A DNA stretch of 64,000 bases from Phanerochaete sordida (Eukaryota > Basidiomycota > Agaricomycetes > Polyporales > Phanerochaetaceae): the NCBI GenBank assembly GCA_019973155.2, contig BPQB01000009.1:620001-684000 (forward strand), read 5' to 3'. The notes beneath the pieces are model-generated. The model had not been told where the DNA came from. It searched no databases and worked only from the letters and a program-made list of their open reading frames with translations. Below, piece by piece: positions 9,361 to 21,711 of the stretch. The position numbers were made by a program, and so were the translations under genes. The stretch's first letter is position 1, and every line of letters begins with the position of its first letter.

Positions 9361-11713
9361 CTACACGGCCCCACCAGCCCGCGACTCCTCCTGCGGTCCC
9401 TCTTTGCGGTGGCGTCGGCGAAACAGATCTCCCGCTCCGTGCCCAACCCGCTTCCACTGCTGCAACCTCTCCAGCGCGTACTCACGCCCAGGTTGCGAGA
9501 ACACTGCAGCAGCACGTGCAGCGTGAGCAACGTGGGGGGCATCTCGACGCGCCAGGCACGCACCGTTGTCCAAGTCCTCGAGCGATCGGCCCTTCGTCTC
9601 AGGCACGAGGAAAAACACCAGCACGAAGCCGATGCAGTTCCAGGCGGCATACCACGCAAAGGCGCCCGTGGCCGTGAACGCACCGACGAGCGGCGGGAAC
9701 GTGATGGCGACGACAAAGTTGCTGCAGCGACAACGATTAGCACGTCTGCGGAGATCAGAGGGCGAAGCGGTGCGCACAAGAACCAGAGCCATGCCGTCGA
9801 CAACGACATGCCGAAGTCGCGAACGGCCATCGGATACGCTTCTGCCGAGTACTGGGCACGCTGTTAGAGCGGCGTGGCGCGTCCGCACACGAGGAGAAGC
9901 ACGTACTGCGAACGGCACGGGGCCGGCACCAGGCGAGTACGCGATCGCGAACAGGTAGATGCCAGCGGCGATGACCCCCACACGAGGCTCGCGCTGCGGA
10001 ATGAGGAACGCTAGCCCAGTCATGAGGAGGAAGAGCGCCATGAGAGGGTACGACGTGAGGACCAGGCGCCGCCGCCCGAACGTCTCGATGGTGAGCAGCG
10101 CCGGGAACGCGAACAGCCAGTTCGTCAGGCCGAAGCCCCATGACGCCAGCAGGGCCTGGCGGTTGGTGAAGCCGGACTCGGAGAAGACGTTCGACGAATA
10201 GTCCGCGATCGCGTTGACGCCACAGAGCTGCTGCATGAACCTGGTCCGCCGGTGAGTTGGGTGCGCGATATGATGCCCACTGGTCTCACATTAGAATCAG
10301 AGATGCATATGCCGCTCGGCGATTGCGTCGCACGCCAAACAATTCGGCGAGGCGGCCACGTTTGGGCTGCTCATTGACTGGAGCAAGACGGACCGCCTGG
10401 ATGTCTAGAGTCCTGTCAGTTTCGCGTAAAGACGACGAGACCGCCGACGTACAGTAAAGGTCGCGCGCTGCCTGGATTGGCGAGCGACGAAGTCGCAGCA
10501 GCGAGTGCCAGGCGTCTGCATAGCGGCCCTTCGAGGCGAGCCAGCGAGGAGACTCGGGGCAGAACCAGATCTGCACCAGCAAGAACAGCGCCGGGATACC
10601 CGCCTGAGGTGGCGCTGTAAGCAACGCCGAATTATACACGATAAACAGCAACTCACGCTCCCCAACATCAGCCTCCAGTTCAGCCCGCGCACCAGCGCCG
10701 TGTCCGGCACCGTCTGGAACGCGAGGTCCATGACATACCCCAGCATGATCCCAAACGCCGTGAAGACCTGCCTGCGCGTCCATGAGCCCGTGCGCCCCCG
10801 TAAAAACGCGCGACACGCACCACATCCCGACGAGTGACCCGCGGATCGCCGTCGGCGCGCATTCGCCCGCGAAGACGGGCACCGTCGCAGAGTTGGGCCC
10901 GATGCCGAGCCCGAGCACGAAGCGCGCGGCGAAGAGCAGCTGCCACGAGTCGCTCACGGCCTGCCAGACGCACGTCGCGAGGCACACGCACGCGCCGACG
11001 AAGATCGTGCCGCGCCGCCCGAGGCGCGCGTTCAGCGGCGCGGAGAGCCAGCAGCCGGCCACGGCGCAGCAGAGCTATATAGGAGTGTGTGAGCGGGGTG
11101 CGGCGAGGGGGAGGAGGGACGCACGTAGGGGGCGGAGTTCACCAGGCCGAGCAGCCACTGGTTGCGGTTCGTGCCCGAACCGCCCATCGTACCGGGGTCG
11201 ATGCCGAACTGGCGAGGGAAGAACAGGTTCGCACCGTTGATGACCGACTCGTCCATCTGCAGCCAGACTTCAGTCAAGACCTGCACGGGCGCATATACGC
11301 AGCTCACGCACCCCCTGGACACAGGCCGCGAGTGAGCACATGACCACGAGGTAGTACAGCATAAACGGCTGCGACCACGGCTTCTCGACCTCGAGCCTGA
11401 GCGCGGCCTTCTCCTCGTCGGTGAGCCCGGGGACGCGATCGAGCGCGTCTGGGTTCTGCGCGACGAGCGCGACGCGCTTGAGGACCTCGACGTACGCTTC
11501 GAGTCCGTGCTCGCGAGCAAACCGCTCCGCGTCGGCGACGACCTCGTCTTGGGATTTCGCCTTGAGCGGGTTCTCGGAGGACGCGCTCGCGGCGCTTGTC
11601 GTGCTCTCCTTGCTGATGCTTTCTTTGCCGGTAGAGGTTGAGAGACGGCCGGAGGCCCCAGAGGAGATGTCGTCTTCCGGCACGAGCAGGACGCTCGGGA
11701 ATGTGCTGGACAT
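9361..11713 (-). CDS. MFS sugar transporter
   Basis: Ten exons: 11713-11312, 11256-11125, 11074-10821, 10771-10657, 10603-10453, 10404-10290, 10240-9907, 9851-9778, 9721-9564 and 9503-9361. They total 1878 nt or 625 aa, and every junction keeps frame. An unusual hydrophilic N-terminus (~100 aa, Ser-rich then SQDEVVADAERFAREHG) precedes the 12-TM body. Signature segments: VQGMDESVINGANLFFP at the first TM loop, LGRRGTIFVGA, the R-x-L-G-I-G region ARFVLGLGIGPNS, PESPRWLASKGR before the central loop, QQLCGVNAIADYSSNVF in TM7, and PETKGRSLEDLD at the end. These identify the sugar porter family of the plasma membrane. The substrate is not determinable here; relatives carry hexoses, lactose-type disaccharides or quinate. 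It starts about 640 bp downstream of the SNG1-like gene's stop. Confidence 0.94.
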
Positions 11714-12351
11714 CCTGTGTTGCTCACAGTAGTGGAGAAGGACTGTAGATTGATGTGCGGCGCGTGTTCTCGCACGACTTGTACTGCGGTATGTTCGTCA
11801 GCCCAAGTCTGGAACGATATCAAGTCTCGAACCCTGTCAGCAACGGGTCAGCCGCAGAGAAATAGTCACTGGAATAATTCCTCCGTACATTGTAACAGCC
11901 CCGAGCTTATGGTTGAATGGCGTGTAAGAGGTGCGACCTATTGCATGCTCGCGAGTTGCATCAGGCTGCCGCAGAACACTTGAGCCTCCTCTCTAGGACT
12001 TCCGGGCCTCGAGACTGTACATCCTGCCCGGGTCTTCGTGAAAAATAACTCTCGACGGCCCCGTAGTCGCTGTGGTCAAAGATGGAATGAGCAAGGGCGT
12101 TGAACATGGACGTTAGGAAGAGAGAGTGATGCCAAGAAATTCGGCATCCAGAACTCGGGACCTCAATGGCACGAGGACCCCGTGCACCTGCGACCGTCAA
12201 GGAACGCCTTTTACCTTTTTCGGTGAGAAAGAGCGAGTCCGGATTATCATTCGTTCTCGTTCTCGTCACGTCGGTGTACGCGTCCGCCAAAAGCAAAGTA
12301 CTGTATCGATACAAGCGTTCGCATGGTCCAGGGCCAACAGATATATAGCCG
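11714..12351. other. Intergenic, promoter of the transporter
   Basis: This 638-bp stretch lies between the transporter start and the stop of the SNG1-like gene, both on the minus strand. It must contain the transporter promoter and the SNG1 3' UTR. I see no further gene; the frames here are shadows. Confidence 0.5.
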
Positions 12352-14433
12352 CTAGCCCTGCGTCGTACTGGACGTCTCCGACTGCGGCGTCTCGACATCC
12401 GCCTTCTTCTGCCGCACCTGTCCCTGCCACTCGCGCACCTCCTTTCCGCGGACGTAGGCCTGCACAAGCGGTAGGGTGACGATGGAGACGCCGATCCACG
12501 CAAAGAGCACGCCGAAGTTGAGGCCGACCTGATTCTTCTCGCGGAACAGCAGCGTGCGTACGGTCTCAGAGACGTTGTAGAAGATTGAGGCATAGCCGTA
12601 GCGGAAGAACGTGGGGAGCACCTCGATCTGGAAGAACACCGGCGCGACGTTGACTGCGATAGAGAGGATGAGCGGCGTCTTGGGCGCGGGGGAGGAGGAA
12701 CGTACAGATGATCCATAACACCAGGAAGTACGGTATGTACTGCGGCGTGATCAGCGTGATTACGGCTTCCATCGCCAGGCCGCTGGAGTATGCTGTGAGC
12801 CAGATTTTACACCGGTCGCTAGGAAGGCCACACATACAGTGCTATCACTAAATGCGTGAAGTCAGCCGTCAGAGCCCGGGTAGACGACGTAGCTAATTGT
12901 ACTCACTTCCTATCCATGATAACATCCAGTACACAACGAAGCCAGCATGGCCGAACCTAAATAGTTTCTTAGCAAGAGCCTAGCACAAAGGTGAGATTGG
13001 ACCTACTGGCGATCGAAGGGGACGTGGAAGTATAAGCTGAGAAGCGCGTAGGCAACTTACCCGCGTTGGAGCGTCAGGAGATGCGAGCAATGTTAAATGG
13101 GAGAACTTACGCGACAGCCACTAGAGGAGAGGAGGATAAGTAATGGGTCTGCACTGTGAATAAAAGATATGACATACGAAGTATACGATCACGGGGACGG
13201 CGAAACGGAGAGCTATGAGGCGGCCGAGCGTGAGGCGCCTCTCAAGCCCGGTGGCGTGGCGTGCATTGTAGCTCGATAGCTGGACCTCGATGTCATTCCA
13301 AGGAAGAGCTGTCGCCAGCAACGAGTACTCACGACAACAATGAACTATGGTGGATGCTAATCAGTGCGGGCTAGTAGACATCACTACTTGTGCTTACCGA
13401 CAGTATCAAGAGATAAATCAGCCCGATATAGTCATTGGCGACTGCACTGGAAGCCTGTGTCAGCTGAAAACCTGAGGCGAGAGGGAGATACCTACACTTC
13501 GATGTCGAACGGCCTCAAGTCGTCCAGCGTGTAGTTCAGGGGCTGGAAGAGAAGCGTCGGCGCGGCCGTCAAGAGGTTGTCGACGATGTCCACCCCCGCT
13601 TGTTGCGCCTGTATCATCGGAAACGCCATGATTGTTTGCTCCATCGGTCGTTGTATCTAATATTCATGTGAAGGGGGGTTCGCATCTCATGTAGAGCATT
13701 GTACGTACCTGGTCTTTCAGGAAGAAGGCGCTACCCACGTTGAGTACCAGAACCTACGTTTTGAATAGTCCTGACTTACTAGCCGACCTCATTTCTGGCT
13801 TGAGAGGCATAGGCAGTGACCGCTTGGTTGTTATAATTTGTAGCATTTCTTGCGGCGATGGCCTCGTTCAGGCTGTTAGTGGCACCGGCGTGGACTGTTT
13901 GGTGCAGAATTCAGTAACAGTGCAAAGATAGAGAATAAAAAAATGCTCACTGCTCACGGCGGCCCAGCAGTCGTGGTTCAGTACTGCCTTCGCGACGTCG
14001 CTCTCGCCATTTGGGAACATGCTTGCGGGAACAGTGTACCAGCTGATCTGCTCTTTCGTCCCAGTGTTGTTCAAGTACGCCTGTGCTACAGTCGCGCCGA
14101 TGAGACCTTGATCAAAATCCTGATCCAGTATGAAAGACGGCACGCTGACATCAGAGAAGTTGTATGCGCACCACTATCCAACCGTTGAGGTTGTGAACGC
14201 CCTGCATGTACCGCCAGTCGGCGCCTGGCAAAGGAGGTGAGACCTCACAGGTAAAGACTATGTTCGAACTTACCCCAGTACAAGCCAAGCACTCCCCATA
14301 TGGTGATAGTGATGAGTAAAGTCGTCAGCAAGACCGCTTTCGCATAGGCTGTTATGGCTCTCTTGGAGTCGGGGTCATCCTCGAAGATGTGGTGAGAGAA
14401 AGGCTGGTCTGTTGGCGACTTCTCTTCGGCCAT
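12352..14433 (-). CDS. SNG1-like multi-pass membrane protein (DUF3533)
   Basis: Start ATG is at 14433 and stop at 12352, with about eleven short exons. The first three are 14433-14274, 14224-14172 and 14119-13951. The protein follows the SNG1/DUF3533 plan: an N-terminal cytoplasmic stretch, TM1 (VLLTTLLITITIWGVLGLYW), HNLNGWIV, DFDQGLIGATVAQAYL, WAAVSIHAGATNSLNEAIAAR, LDDLRPFDIEVAVANDYIG, then a TM-rich C-half with FFQIEVLPTFFRYGYA, FYNVSETVRTLLF and NFGVLFAWIGVSIVTL. The yeast member confers nitrosoguanidine resistance and relatives act in membrane-lipid asymmetry or efflux, so a stress or transport role is inferred only. The splice pattern around 13.75 kb is uncertain: one model needs a 34-bp intron, so a skipped or alternative site is likely there. 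Introns between 13.1 and 12.85 kb were not resolved one by one. Confidence 0.85.
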
Positions 14434-15580
14434 AGCACTACGTTAGTGCTCAAGATGCAAGAGAGGGGCACGGTGTCAGCCAGCGGCACCCCTGCAGTCC
14501 AGGATCGGCGGCTGACGCGCTACGCCAAGCCTCTGCCAGTCCGTTACGAAATGGCTGGCTTTCCCTTCTGTGGACCGCATCCCCAGTCTTGCCTGTATGC
14601 AGTAGCACCAAACGTGTTCCGAGCGCAACTCTCAGATAGGACTATATGCGGGCTCGGGAGTGAAGATGCGAACAAGGCTGAACAAGCTCAGCCTGGGCAA
14701 AGCTTCGTGGCGCCCGGCGCTTTTAAACCCCGCACTTTCCCAAACTGGAAGGCCGCAAGGCTTTGGCGCTAAACAAGCCCGCCGTTCCTTCGAGGAGTCT
14801 CGCACGACGTCGGCACTCGACTTTCATGGCGCCAAGACTCACCGCTATCACGAGGAGATACAGGCTAGTGAGTACTCTCCGCTACTGAACTTGCTACTTG
14901 AGCGTCTGAAGCTTGAAAGTCTGATTCTGACGAGTACTCTTGTTCAGATATGATTTCGGGCGAGCTTTCCGAGGACAGTATTGAACATCGAATGTAAAAG
15001 CTGCCTGCATCTGGAAGCGCCATGAGAATGAACCTAACTGGACCCTGTTTTTCATGGCGCACCGCCTTGGTTGCGGTACGGGGACACGACGGTCGACTCG
15101 AAGCCTGAGAGCGCTCATGCGCTGACGAAATTCTCACCCTCATCACTGTCTCATTGTTCTCATGACACACTAACCTATCGCTACGCGAACATTGCTCTTG
15201 CCTCGTCGCTCGGAGTATGCAGCTTGCTTTCTTGGTACGTAATGCCCTTCGAACGCGGTGAGATTTCATCTTGACGGTCATACAGTCGTTAGGTCGTATT
15301 GGCAGACTCGGGGAGACTATATTACGCAGGTCTACGTCTGCAACGTGGATCGTCTTATCATGCAGTTGGCCTTGCCAAGCCATGTCGTCACGCAACAGCA
15401 ATCAAGGATAAATGAGACCAACGAGCGTCCATTGCCCACAACTCTGAAATTGGCAGATCGTCTTCGCAAGATGCGGTAGCAAGGCTAAATCTACAAATAC
15501 TCCAGGCACCACCCCATCTGTACGTGCGACCTCGCGCCCCCCTTTCAAATCTCCTGCTCCGCCAGTTTTCATATGGGATA
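14434..15580. other. Divergent intergenic region, no gene seen
   Basis: About 1.15 kb between the divergently transcribed SNG1-like gene and the first 7-TM gene. It must hold both promoters. No repeat or known ORF is apparent. Confidence 0.5.
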
Positions 15581-17149
15581 ATGTCAACCAAGCCAACGGC
15601 CGAGGACGTCCAGCGTCTCATCGACAGCGAAGAGATCCTGAATACAGCGGGTCTTTTCGTGCCAAGTTTGTCATATTCTTTGCTAGAATGCTTCCTATTT
15701 GGTACGTTAGGATGTTCCCGCTCCCACTAACTTCGGCTATTATATGCTGACGACATGGGCAGGCATCTTGACGATGCTTATGATACAAGCAATCCGGGCA
15801 TATCGGTAAGCTGTCAGCGAAGTCAAGCAAATTCGGTCTCAATATGCATGTCTACTTTGCAGGCGCGGGCGCAAGGACAAGACAGGGACGGCGCCAGGCA
15901 AGTGGGTCATAGCTGCATGTGGCGTGACCTACGTGCTTGCGCTGGTGCACATTTCGCTGTACTTGCGGGCTTTGTACATCTTCGACGGGGTTTCGCGCGC
16001 GCTGGACTCGCGCCTCGAATCATGCGCTAGCGCATTCCTCGGAAACCTCGAGTATTTTGGATCGTGTGAAGACGATTTCAGTCTCGGCCCTGCTCTCAAT
16101 TTACTCCCTCTTTTCGAGACTATCCTGGTATCCCTGGCCGTAAGCAGCCATCATACTTGGTCGAGGAGAGGTCACTCACTGACTCGTTCCTCCTCATCGC
16201 AATCTTGTCAGGCACTTCTCATGAATGTCATCTTATTCGAAAGAGCTTGGGTTCTCGGACCCCGCCGCCGCATTTTGCACGTCATTTCGGTCTCGTTGTT
16301 CGCGGCCAGTATGGGTACGGTATTACGCGCGCCTAGCAAATCTACTCTGCTAATGTCTTGATATCTTGACAGTGTCTAGCATAGGTACGCCCTCGCAGGG
16401 CAGCCTCTCACCCTTCCTTAATCTAATGCCTCCCTCCCAGTTTTGACTGTTATGGGTGCTCTCACCAACCTGCGGTGGTTTTTGCTTGGTGTTGCGCTTC
16501 CTCTCATCTTCAACATATGGGCAACGATCCTTATGTACTGGTCGCTTTGGTGAGTCGGGGTCGAAATTATCCTGAGCTGATTGCTGACAAGCCGATACGT
16601 TCAGGCAACACAGCTTCTCGGTCGCGTGGGAGCTCCGCAATCAGCAATTCTGGTCGCGAGCGGTGGCTTTGGTGGCTTTGTTCATGGAACCTGGCCTCTT
16701 ATACGTTGGGCTCTGGGTGAGATAAACATTGAGGGTCTCGCTCACGCCCGGCTGATTGGAACGCTCTACAGCTTCTGATTTTACCGCCAATTTTTATGGG
16801 GGCGTCAGCGACAAGCAAAATGAAAGGGCTTTTCACGGTCATGCTCAGCCTTGTAAACTCCGCCCTCATCCAGCTAATTGTAAGTCAGCGCTGCATGCGA
16901 AGTATGGTCTCACTTACGGACCGGGTGTCCTAGGGAATCTACGCAGCCATGCTCGTAGTCTTATCTCGCAGCAAAGCCCAGTCGCTGTATGTTGGTGGGT
17001 CGCACGTCCGCCCGCTCGGCTACAGGATGGACACCAGTCGAGACAGCACGGCGGCCGGATTCACGTCTACTCCCCGCCCCAAGAACGAGTATTCCCCAGT
17101 AACGCCGGAGGATGCGGACTTCGACAAGCGACGCTTCAGCTTTGTATAG
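15581..17149 (+). CDS. Fungal 7-TM membrane protein, tandem copy 1 (function unknown)
   Basis: Nine exons: 15581-15701, 15763-15805, 15863-16139, 16212-16314, 16373-16384, 16441-16549, 16605-16716, 16772-16879 and 16934-17149, giving 1101 nt or 366 aa. Exon 5 is only 12 nt. The protein has about seven hydrophobic segments, a basic loop after TM1 (AYRRGRKDK), an extracellular-type loop with two Cys (SRLESCASAF...FGSCEDDF) after TM2, the motif FERAWVLGPRRR after TM3, and a ~70-residue hydrophilic tail ending DFDKRRFSFV. I do not recognise a named Pfam family; such proteins are common and lineage-expanded in Agaricomycetes. The topology resembles a receptor or transporter, but no function is claimed. 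It is head-to-tail with a near-identical gene 385 bp downstream. Confidence 0.88.
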
Positions 17150-17533
17150 CAGTGACCAATGTAATTTACTGACAATCTTTCGGCGGAATGTATGTATGCC
17201 TTGTGCCCACGACTCACCGGGAACCTAGACAGCCGCTGTTACGCACCTGCTCGGGGCGACCGGCAAGCCTGACCAGCGCCTCAGGAGGTGAGGCATCTGC
17301 TCTATCTTGTATAAACATATTGACAATGCTCATTCGCCAGCAGATGGCGGTTTGTCGTATCACGGGTTGACGTAGGGCGGGCAGGGGATGATATCTGTCA
17401 TAGATATCGGGCGCATCAGTGAGGTTCAGGTGCTACAAATATCCCAGGCATCACTTGAGATGGCACCTGTACGTGTGCCCCCTCGTTCGCTTCTCTTTCA
17501 TACCTCGTGCTCTGAGAGGTCTTGTATGCGATA

Positions 17534-19093
17534 ATGTCTACCAGACCTTCAGCCGAGGAAATTCAGCGCCTCCTAAACAATGAAGACGCTCTGAAACTCC
17601 AGGATCTTCCTATGCCAAGTATGGCCTATTCTTTGCTAGAATGCTTCTTATTTGGTGTGTTCTCACATTCATGTCGAGTGGCATAGTATGCTGACACCGC
17701 AATCCGCACTAGGCATCTTGACGATGCTTATGATTCAAGCAATCCAGGCATACCGGTAAGCCATGGTGTTCACTTAGACTCAGCCTCGGCCTACGTGCTC
17801 AATTTCTAGGCGCGGACGCAAGGAGAAGAAGAAAACAACGCCGGGCAAGTGGGTCATGTCTGCGTGCGGTGCAACCTACGTGCTTGCGATCGTCCACATC
17901 TCAGTGTACTTGCAAGCCCTGTACAGTTTCGATGGAGTATCACGCGCGCTGGACTCGCGCCTCGAATCATGCACCAGCGCATTCCTAGAAAACCTCAATT
18001 ATTCTGGAACATGTGCGGACGACTTCGAGCTTGGCCTTGAGTTCCTTTTACTCCCTATAATCGAGGCTATCCTGGTGCTGCTGGCGGTAAGCAGGCATTA
18101 TTGTCTATGTGCAGGCTCGGCCGCTCAATTCGCTGTTTCTCGTCGCGGCTCACTAGGTCCTTCTCATCAACGTCATCCTGTTCGAAAGAGCTTGGGTTCT
18201 CGGGCCACGTCGCCGCATTTTACGCATTATCTCGGTGCTGCTGTTCGCTGCCAGTATGGGTACGATATTTTGCGCACCTCATAGAGCCCTTTTGCTAATG
18301 TCTCGACATTTATTCTATCAGTGTTCAGCGTAGGTACGCCCTCGGGGGTGCCCTTTCACCGCTCGCCGGTCTAACGCCTCTCCTAGCCCTAACCGTCATC
18401 GGTGCTATCTTCGACCTGCGCTGGTTTTTAGTTGGTCTTACGCTTCCTCTCGTCTTCAACATATGGGCAACTGTGCTAATGTACTGGTCGCTTTGGTGAG
18501 GTCCGGTCGACGATAACTTCAGCAGATTTCTGACTACTCGATTCAATCAGGCAACACAGCTACTCGGTCGCGTGGGAGCTCCGCCATCAGCAATTCTGGT
18601 CGCGAGCAGTGGCCGTAGTGGTGTTGTTCATGGAACCCGGCCTCTTATATGTGGTGTTATGGGTCAGAACTATCAAATGTTCCGCTCCCGCCCAATTGAT
18701 TAACGCGTTCTACAGCTGCTGGTTTTACCGTCGATTCTTGTGGGAGCGTCGGCGAAGAGCAGTATCCAAGAGCTTTACACGGCTGCGTTCAGCCTTGTGA
18801 GCTCCCCTCTCATTCAGCTAATCGTAAGTCAGTGCTGCCCACGAAATGACAATGCACTCACGAGCTGGGTTCTCTAGGGAATATACGCAGCGATGCTCGT
18901 GGTTTTGTCTCGCAGCAAAGCGGAGTCGCTGTATGTTGGAGGGTCGCATGTCCAACCACTTGGCTTCAAAATGGACCCCAGCGGAGACAGCGCGGCATCC
19001 GGACTCACGTCTACTCCGCGCCTCGAGAACGAGTATGGCCTCGTGACGTCGGACGATGTGGACTTCGACAAGCGACGTTTCAGCATTGTATAG
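17534..19093 (+). CDS. Fungal 7-TM membrane protein, tandem copy 2 (function unknown)
   Basis: Nine exons: 17534-17654, 17713-17755, 17810-18086, 18157-18259, 18322-18333, 18387-18495, 18551-18662, 18716-18823 and 18878-19093. All nine lengths equal those of copy 1, including the 12-nt exon, and the product is again 366 aa. Conserved blocks include SLLECFLFGILTMLMIQAI, FDGVSRALDSRLESC, VILFERAWVLGPRRR, FNIWAT, LFMEPGLLYV and the C-terminal DFDKRRFSIV. Differences cluster in loops and in the cytoplasmic tail, as expected for paralogues under selection to stay membrane proteins. The two genes are a recent tandem duplication; each has a short AT-rich leader before the ATG. Confidence 0.88.
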
Positions 19094-19827
19094 TAGTCAA
19101 TGATCAGATCTATCAAGAATCTGCTGGCTAGTGTATAGCTCGCGCCCGCGATGCGCAGGGAGCTTGTACAGCCGCTTATGTTATTTCACCAGGATAGTAT
19201 CGAGGCAGGCGCCGCGACACGGAACTTGAAGCAACAGGCGTATCCTGCTATCTCGACATCGTCTGCGCCGGCCTCTGGTCCTCCCGGTGTCATCATCCGT
19301 ACATTGCAGCGAAGGACAAAGTTTTCTCCAGCTGGCTAAGCTCAGTCGAGTGTTGATCGTTGCCGCGAACAGCCTCCTCTGTCAGATGCATCTTCACACC
19401 AAATCATGACAGTGCGTACCATTGGCTATGCACGACGTAGAGCTGTCCGGCTGAAACGCTCCGTCGTGTCGGATGATGTGCCGTCGCTGCGCGGAATCGC
19501 CGCGCGCTGTCAAAATCCTAAGGAGGCAGGTGAATAACTGCACGCGTGGCTGATTACAACAGCTTTGATGATAACATGCCTTCATTAGACTGCGAAGGAC
19601 ATACAATAGCCATCCAGATGTTGTGCTAGTGTACCACTGATACGCATCTACGGTCAATGGTCACTTCTCAAGATGCATCGGTTAAAGATCCATCTTGTTG
19701 TAATTTGAACTTTGCCACCCCTCTTATAAAACCTTCCAGTCTCTATCACATGCTTATACATTGACGTTTGGCAGTCCTCGATTCCTTGTGCCCAGATAGA
19801 AATCCTCCTCGGTCATCCGCGACAGCC
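19094..19827. other. Spacer between 7-TM copies 2 and 3
   Basis: About 730 bp with no convincing gene. It contains the promoter side of the third, truncated copy; a TTATAAAA run near 19725 could be its TATA box. Confidence 0.45.
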
Positions 19828-20165
19828 ATGAACGCTTCTATAAGCAACGCTACCCTGCTTCTACTCCAAGAGGTGACCTCCGCGACGGGGAACAACGATG
19901 ACTTCATACTCGTTACTATGCCTTACACCGTTGCAGAGACCATCTTCTTCGGTATGAGCCTATGCTACCGCTGACGAGTCTCCGCTGCTCACCAGCATTT
20001 AGGACTATTCACGACACTCGTTATTCAAGTTGTTACAAGAAACCGTTCTTCGTACGTGTCAATCTCTGTGACACTCCGACGCGCGTGATTGAACGACACG
20101 AAAACTATAGGGCGTGGAAAATAGCTGCCCTCATTCTGATATGGCAGCCGTTTCGGTCGTGCTGA
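19828..20165 (+). pseudogene. Truncated third copy of the 7-TM family
   Basis: Three exons can be joined in frame: 19828-19951, 20003-20051 and 20111-20165, giving 75 aa before a TGA. The first two introns fall at the same phases as introns 1 and 2 of the full copies (after the FFG and RNRSS residues). The sequence has the same plan: a short extracellular N-terminus, TM1 split by intron 1 (AETIFFGLFTTLVIQVV), a basic loop, then the start of TM2 (AWKIAALILIW). Everything after that is missing, so this is a 5' remnant or a decayed relative. It could still be transcribed. Confidence 0.7.
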
Positions 20166-21711
20166 TTACGGTGATCACCGGCAGCCTAAGCGCTCACCGG
20201 ATATGCGGGATGGCACGAAGGACCCCGTAACCCCCAATTTTTCTCGTCGACTGTTATACATAGCGAGCAGGATGGATATTCAGCAATAGCCCTAACCCTG
20301 GCCAGCTAGGCTCGGCCTGCCATCGCCCGTCTTAAACGCCTGACAATCGACCCGCCGCGGGCGCTTGTTCCAGAGCTCCATCTCGCACGCACCGCCGCCG
20401 CGCAGCCCGTCCTCGTCCTCTGTCACCCTTTGCCCCGTTCCTACGCCGTGCTGGACATTCCTCAGCGAGGGCTGTCGTGCGATCCCCCATTCCCGCCCCA
20501 CATTAGCCAGCGAACGACGCCCTTGCAATCCTCGTGGGTCGCTCGTGCCGCGATGGAGAGAACATATAGCAGAGGTGGAGAAAACATGTAGCAGAGGCAC
20601 GCACGATACGGACGAGGTGCGTCGCTACATTATCTCACGTGGTCCTGCACGCTGAATGCGACATCGGTATCGACAATGGCCTGGCGCCTGCAAGCCCCTT
20701 CCCCGCCACAACGCCCACGCCGGCGTAGCTCCCGGGTGCCACGCCCGACGCTGCACACAAGGACCACACGGAACCAGGCGGCGTGGGGCTAGCGTGCGCA
20801 TACTCAGACAGCGCGTACGCAGTATTCCGCTAGCCATATGCTCTGCATCAGGTGTGCTTCGCACCCTACACTAACCTCGGCAGTGCTTCACCGCCCGCGG
20901 ATTCGGCACGAAGGCCGCCTCGACGTCCCAGCATGCGCACACTGCTCCTTCGTCCCCTATGACGCCGTGTAGCCGCACGCGTATCTCACCTTCGCCTTCC
21001 GCTACCGCCCGCGCGCGTTCCTGCGCGCGCAGGCAAAGTCTCGGCACACGAGGTGCTCACTGCGCCGCCTCCGCTGCTGTGATACGTCGCCCCACCGGCA
21101 TCACAGGCACCAGCGCAGGAAGAGGGAGAAGATGAACAAGAAGAAGAAGAGGACGAAGGAGAAGGCGAGGACGCGGCACCAGCACAACAGCACTCGCCAC
21201 GTCGTCCTCGCCGCGCGATCCCGCCTATGCGTCCCCGCCGAGCGCCGCGCTCTCCCATTATCATCCGCACCGGGCAGTGCACTCCCGCCAATCTCCTCCG
21301 ACCCGGACGGCGCGCTCACACCGCTCTCCTCCGTACGGGAGGACAGTCCCGTGTCCGTGGGTGACCGCAGCGCCTCGAGGGGCTTCTCCTCGCTGCGCAG
21401 TGTCAAGGGCCCGTGCCCGAGCAGCGCCGCTGCAAGAAGAGCTGTCTCCAGAAGATGCTGTCCTTGGGCTCCGGATCCTGCAGCCTCGTCCGGACGTCGA
21501 CTGGCCATGGCGGCGCTAGCATTGTCCTCCCACCAGCACTAATGTGGGCACCCCGCTCACTCGGCAGCGTCGGACGAACATGCCTGTCCGCACACGCACG
21601 CGAACAAGGCCGATAAGGCTGGCGGCACCGTCACGAGCACATCGGTAGCATCCTGCGCCCGTGCCGCTCGTTTTATGATACATTTCTGCAATAAAGAGAT
21701 ACATTACATCC
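20166..21711. other. Gene-poor stretch, nothing recognised
   Basis: About 1.5 kb of GC-rich sequence with many overlapping frames. A purine-rich run near 21120-21170 (GAAGAA-type) gives simple-sequence frames on both strands. No protein family signature, tRNA or clear repeat was found. Confidence 0.45.

Noticed and set aside
8520..9830. 436-codon minus-strand frame joining the chitin deacetylase first exon with transporter sequence
   Set aside because: The true chitin deacetylase start is at 9002, and the upper part is antisense or out-of-frame to transporter exons, so it is a chance read-through.
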